Source: Pycnococcus provasolii (Eukaryota; Chlorophyta; Pseudoscourfieldiophyceae; Pseudoscourfieldiales; Pycnococcaceae). From it: 64,000 nt of DNA. The stretch spans positions 62,001 through 126,000 of the forward strand of contig OW568882.1 in the NCBI GenBank assembly GCA_938743325.2, in the 5' to 3' direction. Below the pieces are notes generated by a model. The model was not told where the DNA came from. It made no database searches and worked only from the letters and a program-made list of their open reading frames with translations. The translations under genes and the position numbers were made by a program. Shown here piece after piece: positions 19,953 to 29,699 of the stretch; position 1 is the first letter of the stretch; every line of letters starts with the position of its first letter.

Positions 19953-21142
19953 CTGAAAGCTGTGGCGGTGGTTGAAGAACTTGGTGATTTTTGTTGTTTC
20001 TTTTCGCTCAATTGAGCACCATTTTAAAATTTGTTTGTGAGTTTAACTTGTTTTGTTTTGTTTTGTTTTTCTTTCTTCAAGTTTCTCTTGTTTGTTTTTT
20101 TCAATTGAAACAACATAAAAGAACCTCTCTCTATCTAAGTTGTTGTTTTGGTCACATGAAAGATATCTTGGAGATAATAATAACGGTGTATTATACGCTA
20201 ACACATTTCTTTCTTTCTGCCACCACGGGCTTACGGATTATAAAAGGATTGACTATCTATGTCACCGTGGATCGGTGACCTATGCTGAACCCCTAACCAT
20301 TCAAACCCCTGCGGCGTACCAGAACTAGGAAGGATCCCCACTTGCCTGATGTGGGAACCTGCGCAGTGCTTGAGCTGGCACTTTTCGAATCGGCTGTCCG
20401 TGTCGGCCTCCAGGCTCGAGGTGAGAGGCTCGAAAGAATGAGCGATGGGAATGTGCTAGAGCACACAAAGCTCCGCACGGATGGATCAATCAACGAACCT
20501 GACGTCAATGAAATCAACGACGCGTCCGCGTCGACAGTCGACACCGATGGATCGTTTGGAATCGTCAATGAGCCTCCTCAATGAGCCGTCAGGAGACGAC
20601 CACCCCCCCAATTCCCCAATTCTTGTGCATACGTCGAATCCAGCAAGACTCCAACCGCAATTCTTGCATGGAAGGAACGACAAATAATTTGTCGTGAAAC
20701 TTCTACGATACGATACGAGGTACGAGACGAAAGAACGCGACGAAAACGCGACGAAAACGCGACGAAAACGACACCCTTGGAAGGGAAGGGAAGGGAGAGA
20801 CCGAACGCATTGCATTGCCTTGATTGCCTTGATTGCATTGCCGTATGGAAGGGGAAGTTGACAACCAAAAGGAAAGGGGCCAAACACTCCATTTTTCTCG
20901 AAGCAACTGGCGCCATCATCACGCACACCACAGCACTGCACATTTTAGTTTAGTTTAGTTTAGTTTGTGTGCATTGTGGTGTGCACTGTGTTGTGCATTG
21001 TGTTGTGCATACACTCCCTGGCTTACTCTTACTCTTACTCTTACTCTTAAGAGGGAAGACCCTTAACTTATTCTTTTGGATTCGTTTCTTTCCGATTTGT
21101 CTTTTTGACGTTTACTGTACCTGGCCGGCCTTTTCTTTAAAT
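19953..21142. other. Intergenic region between the two coiled-coil paralogues
   Basis: 1190 bp. It holds T-rich runs (TTTTG repeats near 20050), an 11-bp tandem CGACGAAAACG near 20738-20770, TTAGT repeats at 20944-20967 and CTTACT repeats near 21023-21050. An 80-codon open frame at 20342-20584 has no recognisable family and I do not call it. AT-rich DNA just before 21143 may be promoter. Confidence 0.5.
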
Positions 21143-24100
21143 ATGGTCGCACACGCACAAACCTCGAGCTTTCAAGGTGGCCTCGGCGCAAGTTCGTCGG
21201 CGAGCAAACGAACGCCGACCGGCGCAAAGACAAAAGCGGCCAGCGGATACGCAAGGCGCAGAGGGGCTGCCGGGGTCACGGCGGCGACGCCGGAGGCGAA
21301 CGTCGCGTCGTCGTCGTCGTCGTCGTTCGCCTCGGAGAGGGAGGCGTCCATCGCGAGGGACGTCGTGGACACGTGGATGCAGGTGAGCAACGTGCAGCCT
21401 TACCTCGACCCGCTCGAGGAGGTGGCGGAGACACTCGAGGTGGACAACCCCAGCGGATCGACGTGGGTCGAGGGAAACTGGAGAAGCACGCCAACGGATC
21501 TCGAACCACACGCCGCGGCCACAGCCATCCAGCCAGCCATCGTCGTGACGCCACCTAAAACCACGCACCCCGCCGTCGTCGCGCTCGGGGTTGCGGGTGC
21601 CGGCGCGCTGCTCGCCGCGGCTGTGCCGTTCGGCCGCAAGTGGATTGCCGACAAGAAGGCGGAGGCGGAGAGCCTCAAGCTCCTGAACCAGCAGACGAGC
21701 GCGGAGGCTGCGCTCGCGCGCGAGCAGGCGGAACGGCTGTCGTCGCAGCTCAAGCTCGAGCAGAATCGGCTGCACGACCAGGGCATGATCATGGAGCGCA
21801 TGACGCGCGAGGCGAGGAGCGACGGGCTCACAATCAGGCAGCTCGGCGTCTATCAGCGGCGATGCCGAAAGCTGTTCAACGAGCTCATGCAACTTAAGGA
21901 CACGACAACCGCCGTGGAGCGCGAAAGCCGCGCGGAGCTCGTGGGCTCGCGGCGGCGTGTGCGAGAGCTCGAGGAGCTCGTGCTGCAGCTTAAGGTGGAC
22001 ATCGACGTCGCGAATCGCGAGAAGGGGTCTGCCGAAGAGCGCACCGAGGAGTGGCGTGACCTCGCGCGACGTCTGCGCGAAGATCTCAACGCGCTCGTGC
22101 AGGAGCTGGACCAGTTCAACGGTTGGCTCGAGGAAAAGGAGCAGACGTTCGACGTGCTCGAGTCAGCGCGGGAGACGCTCGACTACCAGATGATGGACAA
22201 GGACGACGTGACGTCGAGCGAGGATCTCGAGTCGCGCGTGCTCGAGCTGCAGGGTGAGCTTCGCGCCGCGGGAGACGGGCTCGACTATCTGATTGCGAGC
22301 GCGCTGAAGCTGGAGGAGATGAAGCAGAGCGATGTCAGCAAGCTTCGTGACCAGTACGGCCGCATTCTCGGGGAGGTTCGCATCCTCGAGGACAATCTCA
22401 AGGAGAAGGAGGGTGCTCTCAGGAGCATGAAGATTCCAAAAGGAGCTGTCGTATCCGCCGCCGTCGAGCGAGCGTACACGCAGCTGAAGTCGGACTGGAA
22501 CGAATTGCTGGAGGAGCGCAACTCGCTTGCCGGCCAGGTGAACGATCTGAGTGGCGAGCTCTCGGACGCCAAGGAGCGCGTCGACAGCGTTCAGACTGCG
22601 CTCGCGAAGAGCGAGGAGAGCTCGACGGAGCAGGCGGCGAAGCTTCTGTCCGAGCTCGAAGCGGCACGTGGCGCGCTCGCGGAGCACCAAATGACCGCGG
22701 CCGCGATTCGTCGCGAAAACGACGCGAGGATCGCCTCGATGAAGCAGGAGATCCTGCAGTACAAGAATGCGCACGCCGAGCACGAGAGCAATATCCGCAA
22801 CGTCGCGCGGGAGATGAACACACTGCGGGCGCAGCTTGCGGAAAAGACGCAGGCGTTCGACACGACGGCCGATTCGCTCGCGGACGCGCGCAGGCGGCTC
22901 GCGGAGCTGTCGAGCTCCACCCAGGAGGAACGCGCAAGCTTCAAAAAGCAAAGCGAGTCGTGGGCGAGCACGGAGGCGGTCATGAACGAGCGCATCGAAA
23001 CGCTGCGACGGCGCGCGGAGGTGCTCGAGCAGGATCTCGAGCGCACGCAGAGCCTGGCGACGCAGTACGAGCAGCAGTACGTCGACCTCGCGCAGACGGG
23101 CACGGAGGATCGCACGGCGATCGTGGACGAGCTGCGTCGAAGCGAGGAGCTGCTCTTGGAGCGCCTGAATGCCATACAGATGGAGTACAACCAGAAGTGC
23201 CGCGTGGCGGAATTCCTTAAGATGGAACTGAACAAGGCAAAATTCCAGTCGGAGCGATCGGCGAAGATCAAGGAGGTGGCTGACAGCTTGAATGCGCGCG
23301 TGGCGGACCTCGAGCAGCAGAGGGCTGAGGTGGAGGAGACGAAGCTGGCGCAGCAGCGCGAGATTGACATGCTTCGCGAAGAGATCGAGATGAGCCGACG
23401 GCTGCTCGAGGACTCGATGGAGGACATCGAGACGAGCCAGCAGCGCATGGCGGACCTGAGCGCTCTCGCGGACAGCGCGAAGAGCGAGCTCGCGACGGCG
23501 AAGCAGGAGCTCGAGGAAATGGTGCAGAAGCGTCGAGAGGCGGAGGAGGACATGGAGGCACGCAGTGCGATGACGCAGAAGGAGAAGGATGAGGCGGTGG
23601 CGGCTCTGCAATCTCGTGTCGACGAGCTTGTGGCGGAGCACGACACGATGACGAAGGAGGCTGCAACGCTGAAGGGAGATCTCGCGGTGAAGGGTGCGCA
23701 GCTTTCTGTGATGCAGAGGGAGAAGCGATCGGCTCTGGAGGACTTCCACCGCGTGTCGCAGGAGAAGCGCGAGGAGATGGAGAAAATGCGCGGCGAGATG
23801 GAGTCGCAGCTGAAGTACCGCCAGGAGGCGATGTCGAAGGAGAAGCAGCGTGCGGAGGATCTGATGGCGGAGGTGGCTTCGCTGCGCATGCAGCTTGCGC
23901 GGTCGGAGAGTGACAGGGAGGTGGAAGGTGCCAACGCGCTCGCGGATCAGGCGCGCGCGTACTCCGCGGCTTTCGAGGAGCAGAACGAACGGCTTCGCGG
24001 GGCGCTGAGCCAGAACTCCGCTCTCGAGTCGAAGATCTTCCGCCTGAGCATGATGCTGCAGGAGCGATCGTCGCTCGCTCGGCAGCGTGGAGGCATGGCG

Positions 24101-24841
24101 GGTGCCTGGCGTGGTGACGGCAGCGGCTTCATCGACGTTGCATTTCGCATAGACTATCGCACGGAGATGGGTGAGGAGATGTGCGTTTGTGGCGGCGGTG
24201 ACCACATGGGCAACTGGGATGTGGCAAAGGCGATTCCGATGCGCTGCATCGATGGCGGGCATGTGTGGAGGGCTGAGGTGGAGATGCCCGCCGGGTCGAT
24301 CCGCGAGTACAAGTACGTGATTCGAAGGTGCGACGAGAAGTGGAATGCGGTTCGTTGGCAGGTTGGAAACAACCGCGTGCTTGCGTTGCGCACCATGTCG
24401 CGATATCCCGAAGGTGCTAAGGTGTTCTGCTCAGACAACTGGGCAGGTGAGCCAACCGCGAGCTATATCGCTGAGCACGAAGGTGGTGTGACGATGAGCT
24501 ACGTCGAGGAGCACCTCGAGCTCATGGACAACCACGAGCTGTTTGACAGCGGAAAGTATCTCGTGGAGGCGCTGGAGCCTGGTGAAAGTGACGACGAGGA
24601 GGAGTTGGAGGGCGACGAACTGATGACGGACATCGCGGCGAAAAACAATGCACAGACTCGAGTGGTGAGTGGTGTCTCGCAGTTCCAGGAGGTGGCCAGC
24701 AGCATGTCGAGGAGGATCTCATCTGCTTTTGACAAGGAGCATGAGGAGTGCGATTTGCAACGAGGCGAGTGTGACGAGGAGGAGAACATGAGGAGGAAAA
24801 GGCTTGGAGAGATGAATTCTCAAGATGCAGATGTCATTTGA
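21143..24841 (+). CDS. Plastid-type membrane-anchored coiled-coil protein with C-terminal CBM20 starch-binding domain
   Basis: 1232 residues from ATG 21143; the open frame extends upstream but without an ATG. The order is a Ser/Ala/Arg-rich transit-like N-terminus (1-65), the block PLEEVAETLEVDNPSG plus WVEGNWRST (about 90-116), a predicted membrane span (about 142-165), ~830 residues of coiled coil, then a CBM20 module (about 996-1095) and an acidic tail. The CBM20 marks are clear: CVCGGGDHMGNWD, a conserved VWRAEVEMPAG, EYKYVIR and WQVGNNR, with the aromatic residues that stack on alpha-glucan. The likely job is to link a plastid membrane to starch. Its paralogue upstream lacks CBM20. Functional role is inference. 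Confidence 0.88.
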   Translation: MVAHAQTSSFQGGLGASSSASKRTPTGAKTKAASGYARRRGAAGVTAATPEANVASSSSSSFASEREASIARDVVDTWMQVSNVQPYLDPLEEVAETLEVDNPSGSTWVEGNWRSTPTDLEPHAAATAIQPAIVVTPPKTTHPAVVALGVAGAGALLAAAVPFGRKWIADKKAEAESLKLLNQQTSAEAALAREQAERLSSQLKLEQNRLHDQGMIMERMTREARSDGLTIRQLGVYQRRCRKLFNELMQLKDTTTAVERESRAELVGSRRRVRELEELVLQLKVDIDVANREKGSAEERTEEWRDLARRLREDLNALVQELDQFNGWLEEKEQTFDVLESARETLDYQMMDKDDVTSSEDLESRVLELQGELRAAGDGLDYLIASALKLEEMKQSDVSKLRDQYGRILGEVRILEDNLKEKEGALRSMKIPKGAVVSAAVERAYTQLKSDWNELLEERNSLAGQVNDLSGELSDAKERVDSVQTALAKSEESSTEQAAKLLSELEAARGALAEHQMTAAAIRRENDARIASMKQEILQYKNAHAEHESNIRNVAREMNTLRAQLAEKTQAFDTTADSLADARRRLAELSSSTQEERASFKKQSESWASTEAVMNERIETLRRRAEVLEQDLERTQSLATQYEQQYVDLAQTGTEDRTAIVDELRRSEELLLERLNAIQMEYNQKCRVAEFLKMELNKAKFQSERSAKIKEVADSLNARVADLEQQRAEVEETKLAQQREIDMLREEIEMSRRLLEDSMEDIETSQQRMADLSALADSAKSELATAKQELEEMVQKRREAEEDMEARSAMTQKEKDEAVAALQSRVDELVAEHDTMTKEAATLKGDLAVKGAQLSVMQREKRSALEDFHRVSQEKREEMEKMRGEMESQLKYRQEAMSKEKQRAEDLMAEVASLRMQLARSESDREVEGANALADQARAYSAAFEEQNERLRGALSQNSALESKIFRLSMMLQERSSLARQRGGMAGAWRGDGSGFIDVAFRIDYRTEMGEEMCVCGGGDHMGNWDVAKAIPMRCIDGGHVWRAEVEMPAGSIREYKYVIRRCDEKWNAVRWQVGNNRVLALRTMSRYPEGAKVFCSDNWAGEPTASYIAEHEGGVTMSYVEEHLELMDNHELFDSGKYLVEALEPGESDDEEELEGDELMTDIAAKNNAQTRVVSGVSQFQEVASSMSRRISSAFDKEHEECDLQRGECDEEENMRRKRLGEMNSQDADVI
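22864..23208 (+). repeat. Tract nearly identical to 15563..15907 (paralogue copy B)
   Basis: Partner of the tract in the upstream paralogue, in the same reading frame and register of the coiled coil. A second, shorter and less perfect match covers about 23490-23600 versus 17150-17270. Confidence 0.9.
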
Positions 24842-24951
24842 TGATCATGGAGTCTGTGTGTCTGCGGAGGAGGAGTGAAGAGGAGTGAGTTTTTTGCGTG
24901 CGTGCGTGCGTGCGTTCGTGCGTGCGTGCGTGCGTGGGGGTGGTGTGTGGA

Positions 24952-25017
<66 letters not shown>

Positions 25018-25250
25018 AATTCAACACACGCACACAGTCACACACACAAAGCAACAACAGCAACAACAACAACAACAACAACAACAACACTCATACGTAC
25101 ACACAATCTAATCTGAGCACTTGTTATAAATCAAATCTATTTTTTTTTAATGTTATATTTCTCTACTGTTGGTAGTGTTGTTGTCATGTATCTTTGCTGT
25201 ATGAAGATTGAAGTGGCTTGTGAATACGTCCCATCGTCCTGGCTCGTGGA
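24842..25250. repeat. Microsatellite-rich 3' region
   Basis: Downstream of the CBM20 gene are a (GTGC)n-like run (24895-24934), a long (TG)n run (24955-25014), CA-rich DNA and a (CAA)n run (25048-25088). The rest is AT-rich with no coding signal. Confidence 0.9.
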
Positions 25251-25817
25251 GTGGCATGGGTGGCGACGGGCGGGTGGAAGATGATGGCGAAGAAAATCCA
25301 CCCCATCAACCCGCGCTTCATGAGGTACGCCGAGAAGAACATCGAGGCGGTGTACAAAGAACAGCCGACGAGCGGGTTCGTGTGCGCGGTGATGCTCATG
25401 CACGTGTGCGAGCGCGTCACCGCGTACGGCTTCACGGCGGGCAAGACGCTCAAGGCGTGGTACTTCGACAAACGGCCGAAAAACAAGAATGGGCCGCACA
25501 AGGGAAAGAAGTTCTGGCTGCGCAACAAGTCGTGGCAAATCGACCAGTGGCGTTTCGCAGACATGTCGCCTGCCGTCGACGTGAGAAAAGGAGGTGGAGG
25601 TGGCGGTGGCGCGCGGAAGGAGGCGGCGGAGGAGCGGCGGCGGAGCTTAAGTCCCAGCGAGCGCTCAAGCCAACGAGGTGAGGAGCAGGACGACGAATAT
25701 GGAGGATCCGATCTATCGCCTATCACGCGCCGCTCTCGCACGTTGCTGCACAACATGAAGGGTGAGCGCCGATGCATAACCGACTTGGCGAACCACGGAC
25801 TGCTCACCTTGCTGTAG
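25251..25817 (+). pseudogene. GT29 (sialyltransferase-like) glycosyltransferase fragment
   Basis: An open frame of ~188 codons (first internal ATG at 25281; none at the edge). Residues 13-90 resemble the C-terminal half of family GT29: KIHPINPRFMRY, then PTSGFVCAVMLMHVCERV-AYGF, the small sialylmotif-like block, and a WYFDKRP segment. The N-terminal half of the domain, with the large motif and the membrane anchor, is not present upstream, where only microsatellite DNA lies. The tail becomes Gly/Arg/Ser-rich. It is either a truncated copy or the last exon of a gene whose earlier exons I cannot see. No frameshift is evident within the part that matches. Confidence 0.55.
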
Positions 25818-26328
25818 AGTGCAGTGCTTGCCTGATGTTGAACATTGGCATTGTTGTTCATTTTTTCAAATTAATAATTGCGTGTATCAATATTTTACGA
25901 ATAATACATTACATTACATTACATACATATTGCTTATTTGCTTCCTGGCTGGTATGAATTCGTGTCCGTGCTCATCGGGCGGTCGCCCGCCGAACGAATC
26001 GATGTGACGTTAGAACGGCTGGCATCACGCATTCTTTGCCGCTGAGATGAGGCGTCGTGCGTAAGCCAGCTCTCCAGCTTATATACGTATTGTATACATA
26101 CAGTAGTATGAAAAACGCAAAGTTGTTTCGCCTCAAGATTCGTCAGGACTTCCTCTTGCCTGGGGGGATATGTATGGACAATTCGTCTAATAAAACCTTG
26201 GGATTTCTAACTTTCTAACTTTCCTTTTTTAAAAGTGAGTGCTCGTTACACTCCCAAACAATTTTAAAAACTGCACCCAACCCCCCGGGGCGATTCTTGG
26301 CAGGCTCCCAGCACCACGTTAGCTTCTG
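25818..26328. other. Intergenic region between convergent genes
   Basis: 511 bp of AT-rich DNA with ATTACATTACATTACAT repeats near 25905-25925. No gene, RNA or clear repeat element seen. Confidence 0.5.
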
Positions 26329-28842
26329 CTACGGCTTCTTCAAGGTGCACTTGTTGTTTTCGCACGACGCTGTGATTTTTTGGTTTTTGTTGAAGGCGTC
26401 GGCACCGAAGAACATTTCCATCATGTCCGTCACCTGTGACGTATCCCACCCGCTGATGTCTTGATTGAAGGACGTGGCATCATAGAACATGGCACTCATG
26501 TCCGTCACCTTGGACGTATCCCACCCGCTGATGTCTTGATTGAAGGACGTGGCACCATCGAACATATATCTCATGTCCGTCACCTTGGACGTATCCCACC
26601 CGCTGATGTCTTGATTGAAGTCCGTGGCACCGCTGAACATTTCTACCATGTTGGTCACCTTGGACGTATCCCACCCGCTGATGTCTTGATCGAAGGAGAA
26701 GGCTGAACTGAACATGGCACTCATGTCCGTCACCTGCGACGTATCCCACCCGCTGATGTCTTGATTGAAGGACGTGGCTGAACTGAACATGCGTTTCATG
26801 TTTGTCACCTTGGACGTGTCCCATCCGTTGATATTCTGCTTGAAGGCAGAGGCACCACTGAACATATAATTCATGTCCGTCACCTCTGCCGTATTCCACT
26901 TGCTGATGTCTTGATTGAAGGCCTCGGCATCATAGAACATGCTGTTCATGGTCGTCACCTTGGACGTATCCCACCCGCTGATGTCTTGATTGAAGGAACC
27001 GGCTGAACTGAACATGGCACTCATGTCCGTCACCTGCGACGTATCCCATTTGCTGATATCCAGGTTGAAGTCTACGGCACCGCTGAACATTTCTACCATG
27101 TTGGTCACCTTGGACGTATCCCACCCGCTGATGTCTTGATTGAAGGAAAAGGCAAAATCGAACATGCTCTTCATGCTCGTCACCTTGGACGTATCCCACC
27201 CGCTGATGTCTTGATTGAAGGAACCGGCTGAACTGAACATGGCACTCATGTCCGTCACCTCTGCCGTATTCCACTTGCTGATGTCTTGATTGAAGGATCT
27301 GGCATCATAGAACATATGATTCATGTCCGTCACCTTGGACGTATCCCACCCGCTGATGTCTTCATTGAAGAATTCGACGGCAGGATTCTTGTCACGGCTG
27401 AACAGGTGACTCATGTCAGTCACCTTGGACGTATCCCACTCAGAGATCTCACCAAACAGAATAGTGGCAAGTTTTTGATTCCAAATCCACGCTCCAACAC
27501 GTTCTTTCAATTCATCATTATCTGCCACGACCAACTTAGATTGTGCAGCCTCGAGACAATCCTCGTTGGCGGGGAGGCCCTGCTTGAGCTTGGAAATCTC
27601 ATCATCCTTGGCGGCGAGGTCCTCCTCGAGCTTTTTGATTTTTTCATCCTGATTCTCAGTAGGGCAATCTGGGCCAGGCGCCTCCTCAGAATCAGTTTCA
27701 TCTGTCGACGTGGATGTTGACCCGCCCGTCGACGCCGTTTCTCCAGAAATACTTTTATCACAGTAGCACCAGTCGTTTTCGGTGAGGCACCAGTTTCCTT
27801 TGGGGTCGCTGTCGCAGTTGGTACATCCACTCTGTTTTTCAACGCCGCAAAACTGCGTGTCCGTCCACTCAGCCAGGCATGCCGTTAACACTGAAGCGGG
27901 GCCATTGAAATTGCACTTGCCAGTGTTGCCACTGTCGAGAAGGCGCCGGCGGCGAGACTTCTCAGCCACGACGGTGTCAGTCATCACGATCGTTCCATCC
28001 TCCTTGGTCACATTCAGCGACGTTGCCGTAACGTTGATGACATCGCCACGCGCCGAGTAAAACGCGACGGCGTTTGCCTTGCCTGGCGCGCCACCGTGTG
28101 TCTCCGCGCCGGTGATGGTGTAGAACAGGGAGGAGCCGTCCGGCTTATCGAGCGTCAGCGAGTCGATCGCGCGGAGAGCCGACGCTGACTTCTTCACCGC
28201 GTTGTAGATGGAATCCGTCTTCGTCACCTTTGCTGTCGCCGAAGGCTTGCTGGACCCCTTCGCGTATGTGATGCCAGTCTTGCTGTCCGTCTTCGTCTCC
28301 TTGCTATTCTCGACGACCACCGCGACGAGGCCGACGATGACGCCCACGAGGGCGCACAGGATGAGCAAGAGAACACCGCTGAAGGTCGTGAGTCGCTTGG
28401 CTGTCTTCTTGGAACCTTTGTAAAGCTCCGCACCACGAGCAAGCTCCATGGGCGCGACCGTTCCGTCACCGTCGACGTCGAAGACCTTGAGCGTTGGTTG
28501 GATCTCCTTGGGCAGCGTCTTGATGGCGATAGAGCCCTCCTTGTTCGCCTTCTTCAACTCCACGTATGTGATAGCCATCTCCGTGAGCTCACCCATCTCG
28601 AGTTTCCCGTTTCCCTCCTCGTCGATCTCACGCAAGAAAGGCTGCACGTTCTCCGGGAACGCCTTGATGGAGATGCCGTCGTCGTTCGCAATGGGCAGCT
28701 CGTCCGGGTCAATGATTCCGTTTCCGTTCTTGTCAAACTTCGCCAACATGGTACGTAGAAGCGCCGGGCACTCGTCGAGTTTGATCCCGTGTAGCATTTC
28801 GCGCACACTGCCAAGCGGGGCGGCGGTACCGCCGGTAACCAT
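26329..28842 (-). CDS. EF-hand, single-pass membrane protein with DUF285 (BspA-like) repeats
   Basis: 837 residues from ATG 28842. Three canonical EF-hand loops lie at residues 37-48 ([12 protein letters not shown]), 74-85 ([12 protein letters not shown]) and 122-133 ([12 protein letters not shown]). One membrane span follows (about 152-177). The rest has N-glycosylation sequons, a Cys-rich patch, a short coiled coil, then 14 tandem 25-residue units of the type [15 protein letters not shown] + SFNQDI, which is the DUF285 (mycoplasma lipoprotein/BspA) repeat. Topology is probably type II: EF-hands in the cytosol, repeats outside. This would let a surface protein respond to internal calcium. 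DUF285 repeats are common in some algae and protists; their ligands are unknown. The longer upstream frame runs through a CA microsatellite and is not used. Confidence 0.85.
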   Translation of the reverse strand: MVTGGTAAPLGSVREMLHGIKLDECPALLRTMLAKFDKNGNGIIDPDELPIANDDGISIKAFPENVQPFLREIDEEGNGKLEMGELTEMAITYVELKKANKEGSIAIKTLPKEIQPTLKVFDVDGDGTVAPMELARGAELYKGSKKTAKRLTTFSGVLLLILCALVGVIVGLVAVVVENSKETKTDSKTGITYAKGSSKPSATAKVTKTDSIYNAVKKSASALRAIDSLTLDKPDGSSLFYTITGAETHGGAPGKANAVAFYSARGDVINVTATSLNVTKEDGTIVMTDTVVAEKSRRRRLLDSGNTGKCNFNGPASVLTACLAEWTDTQFCGVEKQSGCTNCDSDPKGNWCLTENDWCYCDKSISGETASTGGSTSTSTDETDSEEAPGPDCPTENQDEKIKKLEEDLAAKDDEISKLKQGLPANEDCLEAAQSKLVVADNDELKERVGAWIWNQKLATILFGEISEWDTSKVTDMSHLFSRDKNPAVEFFNEDISGWDTSKVTDMNHMFYDARSFNQDISKWNTAEVTDMSAMFSSAGSFNQDISGWDTSKVTSMKSMFDFAFSFNQDISGWDTSKVTNMVEMFSGAVDFNLDISKWDTSQVTDMSAMFSSAGSFNQDISGWDTSKVTTMNSMFYDAEAFNQDISKWNTAEVTDMNYMFSGASAFKQNINGWDTSKVTNMKRMFSSATSFNQDISGWDTSQVTDMSAMFSSAFSFDQDISGWDTSKVTNMVEMFSGATDFNQDISGWDTSKVTDMRYMFDGATSFNQDISGWDTSKVTDMSAMFYDATSFNQDISGWDTSQVTDMMEMFFGADAFNKNQKITASCENNKCTLKKP
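26380..27460 (-). repeat. 14-unit in-frame 75-bp tandem array (DUF285)
   Basis: Units of 75 bp encode W(D/N)TS(K/Q)VT(D/N)M..MF...SFNQDIS. Several units are nearly identical in DNA, so the array probably changes in copy number by unequal exchange. Confidence 0.9.
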
Positions 28843-29699
28843 ATCTATATGGTGCGTGTATATTCTTCTTAAGGCAGGAAACACACACACACACACACAC
28901 ACGTACAGTATGCACTCGCACACTCGAGAGGGACGAGCGAAGAATGACGAGGCGTCGACGAGGGCCAGGCGAGGGCGAGGCGAGGGCAAGGCGAGCTGAC
29001 GAGGCGAGCTGACGAGGCGAGGGCAAGAAGGCCCTCGAGGGCCAGCTAGGCGAGGTTGCTAACCTTATTCGCCCGTTGGTTGCCCAAGGGGGGGACCCAG
29101 CACAGCAGGCCAATGAGGCCACCACCACACCACGTGGTCACCGCTTTAAAAAGGCCGGCCGGGTCCCCCAAACCACTATAACACAACAAGGGTACACGGT
29201 CTGACTCGGAGTCTCGGCTTTAAACAGTCGGCTTGGTGTCGCTCGCTCAAAGTCCGAAGCCCGCTTCGCCTTAGAACTGTGGTTGGGGCCCCACGAGAAA
29301 CAAGCATCAGGGGGGGCCGCCTTTCTCGAACAAAATCATGCCGAATCCCCACAAAGATCCGCCTTACCAAATATCCTCGGGTTTGTTCGGGGGTTACTGG
29401 GCCCCAGTTGGGAATCCCTCACAAATAGTCCTATACACGAGTTCTAATATTCCGTTTTTTGGCAAACCCCGAAAACCTCCTTTTTTTTACGACCATTCTG
29501 GTCCAGCCAGGGCTACCCAGTACGGTACGGTCCAGTACGGTACGGTGTCACCGTACCGAACTTTAACCGTACTTCTCCATATATATAAGAAAGTACGGTT
29601 AAAGTACGGTCCGACCATTTAAGTCGGCGCCGACCATTCTGGTCGGGATTCGGAGTTGGATTCGGGGTTTGGTTCGGGTGAAACCCCCAACTGTTACTG
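28843..29699. other. Intergenic region with small repeats
   Basis: 857 bp. It contains a (CA)n run (28880-28902), tandem GCGAGCTGACGAG-type repeats (28970-29030) and a cluster of inverted repeats at 29491-29644. The first part should hold the promoter of the EF-hand gene. No coding signal. Confidence 0.6.
29491..29644. repeat. Short palindrome-bounded inverted-repeat cluster
   Basis: GACCATTCTGGTC, itself almost palindromic, stands at 29491-29503 and again at 29632-29644. Between them are AGTACGGT-type repeats and a perfect 14-bp inverted repeat (CTTTAACCGTACTT at 29561-29574 with its complement at 29591-29604) around an AT-rich 16-base loop. It may be a tiny MITE. Confidence 0.6.

Noticed and set aside
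20275-20325. Possible tRNA (a GTTTGAATGG on the minus strand resembles a B box).
   Set aside because: No cloverleaf could be drawn around it in normal or permuted order.
20342-20584. 80-codon frame between the coiled-coil paralogues as a small gene.
   Set aside because: No family, no clear start context, and the opposite strand is equally open.
26380-27460. Regular 75-bp repeats as a CRISPR array.
   Set aside because: The repeats are in frame, lack unique spacers and encode DUF285 units.
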